From Photorhabdus noenieputensis (GTDB taxonomy: Bacteria > Pseudomonadota > Gammaproteobacteria > Enterobacterales > Enterobacteriaceae): a DNA stretch of 64,000 nt. Every line of letters starts with the position of its first letter. Position 1 is the stretch's first letter. The notes below the pieces were generated by a model that was given only the letters and a program-made list of their open reading frames with translations, made no database searches and was not told the DNA's origin. A program made the translations under genes and the position numbers. The stretch lies in assembly GCF_018448935.1 (NCBI RefSeq), contig NZ_RCWC01000002.1, positions 45,644 through 109,643 of the forward strand. Reading direction: 5' to 3'. Positions 58,086 to 64,000 of the stretch are shown here, piece by piece.

Positions 58086-59314
58086 AATATTTCCTTGGTT
58101 GTCAGTGTGTCGCATTGTTTGAAAAGTGAATGTGCCCGTATTTCCTGCGTTTCTGTTTGCGAGCAGGCTGACTCCCAAAACTGTTGCCAGTGAACTTCAT
58201 CATCGGGCATTAAACACCTGGCGGCAACATAATAGAGTATGGCCCGCTGTTGCGTTAGCCCTTGCAGATAAGCTTGATTCGTCTGCTGTAAAACAAAAGC
58301 AGGCAGGGTGTTTTTATTCACCTGACAGCGTTCAGCCAGGTTTTCCTGAATAAAATCAATGGTTTTAAATGTAAGGCGTTGTTGCGCTTGTTGATCAAAC
58401 AGTTCGCACAAGCGGCGATTGAGCGTGACAGGCGTGGGTTTTGCCTGTCGGACGTTTTCGGTGATGGTGATAATGTGGCGGGTATCGGGTTTATCACCAT
58501 AGAACCACATTGCGTTGATCCCTTGCATAAAATGGGCTAGTGGCCCGTCGGACAGGGTATTAAGCAGTGTTGTCAGTGTGTTGGGATGATAGAAACGGAA
58601 AAATGCCCACGTCTGAGTCAGCTCATTTTTTAAATAGGTGAACTTACGCAGATGATTCAGTAGCGTTTCAAAAGGTTGTTCGCTTTGGATAAACAAGCTC
58701 AACTCTGCCCGGTTATCGGCATTCATAATGTATCGCTGTAGCTCTGGCTGATTGCTACTGTCTTTATGCAGTTCAACCAGATAAGGGGCGCTATCTTCCA
58801 GTGAAACTTGAGTTTCTCCCTGAAATAATCCTTGCCAGCGTAAGGAGGAAGCGAGCAGATCAGGAATGATAAATCGTCCTGCCTGTTGGTATATTGCCGC
58901 ATCAATGACCGCGTAGAGATGTTCGTTATCTCCATAAACAGGTATATCAGTGGCTTGTGTCAAGATTAGATCACCACGAGCGGCAGGCAGTGGAGAGTCA
59001 ACATTTTCCTGTTCTACCAATATTACGGGGTGTTGATCGCTTATCTGTTGGATATGGCGTATTAACCGTAATTCGGGCAGAGTGCTTTCCATCAAATAGG
59101 TTTGTAAGGCAATAATGTCTTGGTATTGACCGTTTGCTATTCCGAAACCGATAACGTAATTGCACAGCTTTGTTAGTGCCTCGTATTCAGTCGGCGCATA
59201 GATTAATGCTTTGGCTGAATATTGTCCGGCAGGATGTTTTTCATTACCTATCGCTTGGTAGGTGCAATTGGCAACCCAGTAATAGGCTGAATTAAATGAG
59301 GATTGCGTTTTCAC
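58082..59314 (-). CDS. DUF4123 T6SS effector adaptor/chaperone
   Basis: A 410-residue protein with a DUF4123 domain in its middle (LYAVIDAAIYQQAG at about 150, SAPYLVELHKDSSNQPELQRY at about 190, FRFYHPNTLTTLLNTL). An extra N-terminal segment of about 130 residues precedes it, and the C-terminal part is helical. DUF4123 proteins (Tap/TEC, VasW) load a cognate effector onto the VgrG encoded next to them. The start is a GTG whose GTGA overlaps the vgrG stop, with AAGGA 9 nt upstream; the upstream TTG frame is ignored. It lies between vgrG and the VasX-like gene, as vasW does in V. cholerae. Confidence 0.87.
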   Translation of the reverse strand: MKTQSSFNSAYYWVANCTYQAIGNEKHPAGQYSAKALIYAPTEYEALTKLCNYVIGFGIANGQYQDIIALQTYLMESTLPELRLIRHIQQISDQHPVILVEQENVDSPLPAARGDLILTQATDIPVYGDNEHLYAVIDAAIYQQAGRFIIPDLLASSLRWQGLFQGETQVSLEDSAPYLVELHKDSSNQPELQRYIMNADNRAELSLFIQSEQPFETLLNHLRKFTYLKNELTQTWAFFRFYHPNTLTTLLNTLSDGPLAHFMQGINAMWFYGDKPDTRHIITITENVRQAKPTPVTLNRRLCELFDQQAQQRLTFKTIDFIQENLAERCQVNKNTLPAFVLQQTNQAYLQGLTQQRAILYYVAARCLMPDDEVHWQQFWESACSQTETQEIRAHSLFKQCDTLTTKEIL

Positions 59315-61323
59315 TCTGATGTTTCCTTCTGTGCATCGGCTTTTCCTTTGCAATCCTGAGCGATGGGCTGTCCTTCATTGGCTGCACCGGTCAATGTTGG
59401 CACGGTGCCTGCGCTTCCCCCTTGCACTACCACCGGGCCTTTCAGAAAGATGTTGCCGTTTAGTGTGATGCCTTGCGCATCCAGAGTGATGCTTCCTGCT
59501 TTACCTCTGAGGATCAATGTATCACTGGCTTGCAGGGTATGTATTTTGGTGTGTGAGTGAATGCCTTTAATGACATTTAATTGGTAATTGCCTTTGATAT
59601 CACTCTGTTTGTTTTCACCAATTTGTTGGAAATGGGAGGCGTAGATCTCTTCCTTCCAGCTATTGTTGATCCGGGTAATTTTGTCTTTCTCAATGGTTTC
59701 GAACTGATTTTTATCCACCTGAATATGTTGTTCATTCATGATACGGATAAATTCATCATTGCCGATTTTATGCCGCCGATCATTCATGACCGTGTGGCTT
59801 TCGTCGTGCTCTATTTTTTGTGTCTTATCGTGGTTAATTTGGATCAGTTGATCACGTTGAGCGTGGATATAAATCTCTTCCCGTCCTTTTTCATCCTCAA
59901 AACGTAATTCGTTAAAGCCGTTACCTTTATGCGTTTTGGTTCTGAACGTGGTGCGCGTCTTTTCCGCGGGTAAATTCAGCGGCGGGCGGTTAAGGCCGTT
60001 GTAAGTACATCCGGTAATAATAGGCCGGTCAATATCGCCGTTGAGATAGGAGATAATCACTTCCTGACCTACTCGCGGTGTTGCCAGAAAACCAAATCCG
60101 TTGCCATTCCACCCTTGTGCAACCCGCACCCAGCAAGAAGCTTGGTCGTCAGGCGCATCATAACGGTTCCAGTGAAAATGAACGCGAACCGCGCCATCTT
60201 TGTTGACGTAAATTTCTTCAGTGCCGGGCCCGACAACCGTTGCAACTTCGTCGCCGTCGGCCAATGGTTTATAGCGGTATGGCGGACGCCAATCGTTGCG
60301 GCCTGGAATGAACTGGGTGTGTGAATTCAGGGTAGTGCCGGTTCCGTTATCGCCTAAAACGGCGGGGACATGCCCGGTATGTTGGGAAGAGACGACTTGC
60401 CAGCGGTCATTCATGGCGTCAATCGGGTGGTTGGTCAATGTAAAGATTCTGCCGGGCATTAACCGAATACAATTACTGTCCGCTTGCCCTGATTTGCTAT
60501 CAACACGCAAAGCTTCCAGCCGGTATTGGGTAAACGGCATGCCCTCTTTGTCTTTCTGAAAACGGCCGTAACTTTCGAAAATATGAAATGGCGTGCCGTT
60601 CTCCGCTTCAAAATCCGTGGCGTTATGCTGTAAAGCGTAATTGGGGTTGTGATAATTTCTGTCTTTTTGATCGGTAGATTCCGGGCGCATGTAGGAGCCA
60701 AGAGACCATTTGTAGATAACATTTTCTTCTACTGCGCTGGTGACGTCCGGGTTATAAATCAACGTATCCGGCGCTCTCATGTTCAGGTAGCTATCACTCA
60801 GATAGAGCCCGTCATCGGCGAACCAGAAGAAAATCCCCTCCTCAGCCGCCAGACGGGTAAAGAAATCGTAGGATGATTCCCTTTTCATGGTGACGTATTC
60901 CCGCGTTGAGTGTGGGTTATTCAAATGCATATTGGCCCGGAGTTTCTTCTGTTTCAGGATGCTTTGTAAAATATCGGGGACACTGAGCTGGTGATAAATA
61001 CGGCTGTCCTGATCGAGTGTCAGCAGCCACATTTCTGGTCTGACTGTCAGGTGATACTGAGTTTGATGCCGGTTTGTGGTGCCAACTACCGCACTTTCAA
61101 CCAATCCTTTCACTTCACGTTGCAGAATATCGTCACGGGTGACGGTGAACCGCCCGGTTTGGAGCAGCAGGGTGTCTGTATCAATATCTGAACGGTTTGC
61201 CGCTAATGTGAGAGACAGGGTAAATAACGATGAAAGCGCTTCATCTAATGTAAAATTCACTACCGCAAAAGTCATGGGCGGCAGATTGCCGATGGTGCAG
61301 GAAAAGCGGAGTCCGGTTTTCAT
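59311..61323 (-). CDS. vgrG: T6SS spike protein VgrG
   Basis: A 670-residue VgrG. The gp27-like part spans about 1-380 (with FTLDEALSSLFTLSLTLA, RESSYDFFTRLAAEEGIFFWF), then the OB-fold and gp5-like part (VRVHFHWNRYDAPDDQASCWVRVAQ, GFGFLATPRVGQEVIISYLN, PIITGCTYNG). A beta-helix needle follows with FNELRFEDEKGREEIYIHAQ and repeats rich in I, N, H and K, and a short tail. There is no extra C-terminal toxin domain, so this VgrG is a carrier. ATG at 61323 with AAGGA upstream; it lies 14 bp after tssF. Confidence 0.95.
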   Translation of the reverse strand: MKTGLRFSCTIGNLPPMTFAVVNFTLDEALSSLFTLSLTLAANRSDIDTDTLLLQTGRFTVTRDDILQREVKGLVESAVVGTTNRHQTQYHLTVRPEMWLLTLDQDSRIYHQLSVPDILQSILKQKKLRANMHLNNPHSTREYVTMKRESSYDFFTRLAAEEGIFFWFADDGLYLSDSYLNMRAPDTLIYNPDVTSAVEENVIYKWSLGSYMRPESTDQKDRNYHNPNYALQHNATDFEAENGTPFHIFESYGRFQKDKEGMPFTQYRLEALRVDSKSGQADSNCIRLMPGRIFTLTNHPIDAMNDRWQVVSSQHTGHVPAVLGDNGTGTTLNSHTQFIPGRNDWRPPYRYKPLADGDEVATVVGPGTEEIYVNKDGAVRVHFHWNRYDAPDDQASCWVRVAQGWNGNGFGFLATPRVGQEVIISYLNGDIDRPIITGCTYNGLNRPPLNLPAEKTRTTFRTKTHKGNGFNELRFEDEKGREEIYIHAQRDQLIQINHDKTQKIEHDESHTVMNDRRHKIGNDEFIRIMNEQHIQVDKNQFETIEKDKITRINNSWKEEIYASHFQQIGENKQSDIKGNYQLNVIKGIHSHTKIHTLQASDTLILRGKAGSITLDAQGITLNGNIFLKGPVVVQGGSAGTVPTLTGAANEGQPIAQDCKGKADAQKETSE

Positions 61324-61337
61324 AATGTTTCCTTCAA

Positions 61338-63071
61338 TTACATGATCTTCTGATGCCCAGGCATATTGTAAAATTCCCAACATTCATTGGTGCCGTTATT
61401 GATAACGGTTAATCTGTGAAAGCTGGTTTCAACAAAACAGAGGGAGAAAGCGGTGTGTAGTGTTTTGGCAAAAGCATACATTTCTCCTTCATGTTCATAA
61501 TTTTCTGGTGTTATGCGCAGTGTGATGGCTTGGCCTCTCACGGGAATGCCCTTGTCAAAATGGTAGTATGGCTCAAGGTAGATAGCGTTGAGGCCATCGG
61601 CCATGCGCTGAATATGCCGACTACGCGGGGCGTCCAGATGCGCGAAGGTATCAAGTTGTTTGACCAGAGATCTGACTGATTCAATATGACTGAGAAAAAA
61701 TGGCCCAATCGACAACAAAGATAGTATCGGCCAATGCTGATGACTGTTTACGACGGCAGGAAGATCTTTTGACGCCGACACGATATTCCTGGCCTGAATA
61801 TGGCTGGGTATCTGCTCGCTGGGTATACAGATTTGTCCGATGCCCAATGTCCGTGCCTGCGTATGATATCTGTGATATTGGCAGTAAAATTCGCGATAGT
61901 GGTGTTCTGTTACGGGTTTTGCCTGATGATCATAAAACGTGAGATTAATTTGATTGCCACCAAATGGCGATTCTTCCCGTATATGGTTAAAAAGTAATAT
62001 GTTGTCACCGGGTTCGGCAAAATGGCAGGCGGCCAGTTGCGCGCTATTGATAAGAGGAACGCTGTGAGCAGATCCGCCAGATGCTCCATCAGGATCGGAT
62101 TGGAGTTTAATGTTATCAATACTAAAGATTTCATTCGCTGCTAATACATAACGCGATTTGCCCTTTTCAAATGTTATCGGTTTTGTTCTTGCCGGAGCCA
62201 GGTTAATAACGGGTACGCAATGGGGAATAAATGCGGGTGTAATGTCCTCGATGGGAATGTTACAGTCAAATTCTAGAATAATCGTAAATTGCTTATCTTC
62301 TCCCAAAGGGAGCTCAGCGATTTCTTCCGATAAATCAAATGACATAAAGTCATTAACATGTGGCAGATAGAGGTATTCGTATAACACCTGCAACGGCCAG
62401 AAATAGTCATGTGGTCTTGGCAGGACCAAATTTTCTTTCAGGCGTGGAGCGATCTCAATAGCCAGCCACATCTCCGTCTCTTTCAGGGATGTTTTCAGAT
62501 AAGTGTTGTCCAGCGATTGATCCACGTATTTGGTCAGTAAAGACGCCAGTTTTTGATCTTCTCCCAGAAAAAGCGTGACTGGCCCTGTCTTCCAGTGGGT
62601 AGTTGGGCCATGATATTGAAAGGTCAGTGATATCAGGCTCTTGTTTTCGCTGTGTGTCAGCGTTTTATGGATCAAGGTAATAGGCTCAATATTGATATCT
62701 TGAGTGGTTCTGAATGTAATGGATTGATTCTGCTGTATGGCGGAAATTTCACTGCCTTTGGCAATGTTTGTGGTTTCAGTCATGCTGCCCGGTTGCATAT
62801 CTAGCTGGACAATGCTGGTTGAAGGGATCGGATGTAAAGGTATCGGCCATACCTTTCGCAAAAGAGGGTTAATGACTTCTGGGAAGCCATCATCAATTTT
62901 CTGCTTAATACCGGCAGTTAGAAGCGCAAAACCTTCCAGTACTCGGAGAACATCCGGGTCACCAGATTCAGGGGTAAATGGGGCCAGGTGTGGGTGTTCT
63001 TGTGCTGCGTTACGCAGACCATGCTTTATTTGTGAAAGTGCTTCCCGATAGAAATCTTCAAAATTTTCCAT
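61338..63071 (-). CDS. tssF: T6SS baseplate protein TssF
   Basis: A 577-residue TssF (VasA/ImpG). The N-terminus has the family pattern FYREALSQI...HPHLAPFTPESGDPDVLRVLEGFALL, then DDGFPEVINPLLRKVWPIPLHPIPSTSIVQL; NHIREESPFGGNQINL and a C-terminal IPVRGQAITLRITPENYE follow. TssF forms baseplate wedges with TssG and TssE. Here it stands alone: the next gene is vgrG, not tssG. The ATG with AAAGG 5 nt upstream is used rather than an in-frame TTG at 63098. Confidence 0.88.
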   Translation of the reverse strand: MENFEDFYREALSQIKHGLRNAAQEHPHLAPFTPESGDPDVLRVLEGFALLTAGIKQKIDDGFPEVINPLLRKVWPIPLHPIPSTSIVQLDMQPGSMTETTNIAKGSEISAIQQNQSITFRTTQDINIEPITLIHKTLTHSENKSLISLTFQYHGPTTHWKTGPVTLFLGEDQKLASLLTKYVDQSLDNTYLKTSLKETEMWLAIEIAPRLKENLVLPRPHDYFWPLQVLYEYLYLPHVNDFMSFDLSEEIAELPLGEDKQFTIILEFDCNIPIEDITPAFIPHCVPVINLAPARTKPITFEKGKSRYVLAANEIFSIDNIKLQSDPDGASGGSAHSVPLINSAQLAACHFAEPGDNILLFNHIREESPFGGNQINLTFYDHQAKPVTEHHYREFYCQYHRYHTQARTLGIGQICIPSEQIPSHIQARNIVSASKDLPAVVNSHQHWPILSLLSIGPFFLSHIESVRSLVKQLDTFAHLDAPRSRHIQRMADGLNAIYLEPYYHFDKGIPVRGQAITLRITPENYEHEGEMYAFAKTLHTAFSLCFVETSFHRLTVINNGTNECWEFYNMPGHQKIM

Positions 63072-63339
63072 ATCTACCTTTGTCTTTTTTCCGATCAAAC
63101 ATTAATGTAAATTTATATTTTGAGCTGATGGATATCAAGGTTGATAATTTAAATATGTGTAATTCTTGGTTTAAAACAGTTAATAAGGTAAATTTTTTAG
63201 GTGTTCTATTAACATAATTATGTAATTTATTTCAATGAGTTTTATTTAGATAAGTTTTCTTTAATCAAGTGATGGCGTCATGATAGCCAGATGTTGGAAG
63301 CTGAAATTAATATTTAATCATTAGTTAATGGAGGGAAAT
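63072..63339. promoter_or_regulatory. Divergent spacer tssF / PAAR gene
   Basis: About 270 bp, strongly AT-rich, between the two divergent T6SS genes. It should contain both promoters; I cannot single out a regulator site. Confidence 0.45.
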
Positions 63340-63603
63340 ATGTCACGTCCTATTATTTTGGTCGGTGATTCGACTTCGCATGGTGGCAAGGTGTTAGCCG
63401 GTGATGGAAGCTTTGATGTGTTAGGGAAGAAAGCGGCTCGGGTTGGGGATGCTGTATCCTGTCCAAAATGTGGCGGTAATCAAACCATTGTGGAAGGGAC
63501 GCCTAAAATAATCAGCTCCAATGGACAAATGTACGCACTGGAGGGCATGAAAACCTCTTGTGGCGCGACATTAATTGCTTCGCAAAGCCTGTTTCAAGCA
63601 TAG
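63340..63603 (+). CDS. PAAR-domain T6SS spike-tip protein
   Basis: An 87-residue PAAR protein. The HGGKV motif at 14-18, GKKAARVGDAVSCPKCGGNQ in the middle (with C41 and C44), TPKIISSNGQ and the C-terminal KTSCGATLIASQS outline the small beta cone that binds zinc and caps VgrG. It consists only of the PAAR domain. Start at the second ATG with GGAGG upstream; an ATG four codons earlier lacks a site. It is on the opposite strand to tssF-vgrG. Confidence 0.9.
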   Translation: MSRPIILVGDSTSHGGKVLAGDGSFDVLGKKAARVGDAVSCPKCGGNQTIVEGTPKIISSNGQMYALEGMKTSCGATLIASQSLFQA

Positions 63604-63623
63604 GATGGTGGTAAAAGGCCATA

Positions 63624-63677
63624 ATCAGTGCTTTCACTATGGGATAATTTACTTTGCTAGCCAGTGTCGAACCGAGA
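63624..63677 (-). pseudogene. 54-bp fragment of a second VasX-like effector gene
   Basis: The stretch aligns without gaps to 55978-56031 of the intact effector gene, 50 of 54 bases identical by eye. Read in the effector frame it gives STLASKVNYPIVKAL against STLASKVNSPIVKAL (residues about 686-700). No more similarity was found on either side. It looks like the remains of a diverged effector paralogue, joined to a truncated PAAR gene. Confidence 0.85.
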
Positions 63678-63836
63678 TTCCACAATAGGAAAAACCCCTT
63701 TGTGTTTAGGACAGCTTATTAAATCACCTTTGGCGGCAACAGGCATGCCTTGATACACGTAATTATCAATGGTGGTAATGACTTTACCACCATGATCGGT
63801 TAGGTCGTTTAATCGGATTACGGCTCTGTCTGTCAT
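63657..63836 (-). pseudogene. Truncated second PAAR gene fused to the effector fragment
   Basis: ATG (63836) opens a 59-codon frame: MTDRAVIRLNDLTDHGGKVI, then MPVAAKGDLISCPKHKGVFP. HGGKV and GDLISCPKHKG match the first half of PAAR proteins, then after IVE the sequence switches at about 63678 into the effector fragment and stops out of frame (SRFDTG). The second half of the PAAR domain is missing. It starts 2 bp after the stop of the upstream partial gene, so it was the next gene in that operon. Confidence 0.82.
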
Positions 63837-63838
63837 AC

Positions 63839-64000
63839 TTATATCTCTGATATTAATGGTAGTATTTGTAAATCCCGCAAGCAGATTTCAATATCATTGG
63901 CTTTATTAATATGCTCTTGGTTTTCGATGTCAAAAATATCTTTTGTCGTAATAATCAATGGACCTTTTTTGTCATTTTTATCAGAAACAGGTATTATTTT
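63839..64000 (-). CDS. C-terminal end of an unidentified gene
   Basis: The last 53 codons of a frame that enters from the right edge: DKNDKKGPLIITTKDIFDIE and CLRDLQILPLISEI before TAA. I do not recognise the family. Its coupling to a PAAR gene suggests a T6SS-related product, but that is context only. Confidence 0.55.
   Translation of the reverse strand, partial: KIIPVSDKNDKKGPLIITTKDIFDIENQEHINKANDIEICLRDLQILPLISEI

Overview
The window is chromosomal DNA from an enterobacterium (order Enterobacterales). The gene order wzyE-wecG-yifK-tRNA(Arg,His,Leu,Pro)-glmZ-hemYXDC-cyaA-cyaY-lptM-dapF-yigA-xerC-yigB-uvrD-corA-rarD-yigI-recQ-pldB-yigL is the E. coli-type backbone. The AT-rich spacers, the hydroxamate siderophore cluster and a type VI secretion (T6SS) island with many DUF-type paralogues suggest Photorhabdus or a close relative such as Xenorhabdus. 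The genus is an inference from memory, not from a search.

Layout. 1-3.2 kb: end of the enterobacterial common antigen operon (partial wzyE, wecG) and the amino-acid permease gene yifK. 3.3-4.9 kb: a four-tRNA operon, the small RNA gene glmZ with a sigma-54 promoter and two GlrR-type operators, and a TM2-domain gene. 5-9 kb (minus): hemCDXY for tetrapyrrole synthesis, divergent from cyaA (9.6-12.2 kb), which keeps its CRP site and TTG start. 12.2-19.3 kb: cyaY, lptM, dapF-yigA-xerC-yigB, LexA-boxed uvrD, and corA. 19.7-21.7 kb (minus): a GNAT acetyltransferase gene, rarD, yigI.

21.9-36.4 kb (all minus): an NRPS-independent hydroxamate siderophore locus. It encodes a DfoJ-like decarboxylase, a DfoA-like N-monooxygenase, a DfoC-like acyltransferase/synthetase fusion, a second stand-alone IucA/IucC synthetase, a FhuE-like TonB receptor, a lipoprotein/two-permease/ATPase importer and a FhuF-like reductase. 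Fur-box-like sites lie upstream of the reductase gene and of the second synthetase gene. The locus lies where E. coli carries pldA. 36.9-40.6 kb returns to backbone with recQ, pldB and yigL.

40.6-64 kb is the accessory T6SS island and the most unusual part. Reading leftward on the minus strand: tssF, vgrG, a DUF4123 adaptor gene, a 1004-residue VasX-like effector gene with a hydrophobic C-terminal half, then fifteen tandem paralogues. Every paralogue is exactly 322 codons, repeats at exactly 965 bp and overlaps the next by ATGA. Each encodes two membrane segments around a variable predicted periplasmic loop. By position (vgrG-adaptor-effector-immunity, as in vgrG2-vasW-vasX-tsiV2 of Vibrio cholerae) they are candidate immunity proteins, amplified and recombined into a mosaic polyimmunity array. 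At the right edge a PAAR gene faces a truncated second PAAR gene fused to a 54-bp fragment of a divergent copy of the effector gene. This suggests that a second effector module once existed here and was deleted.
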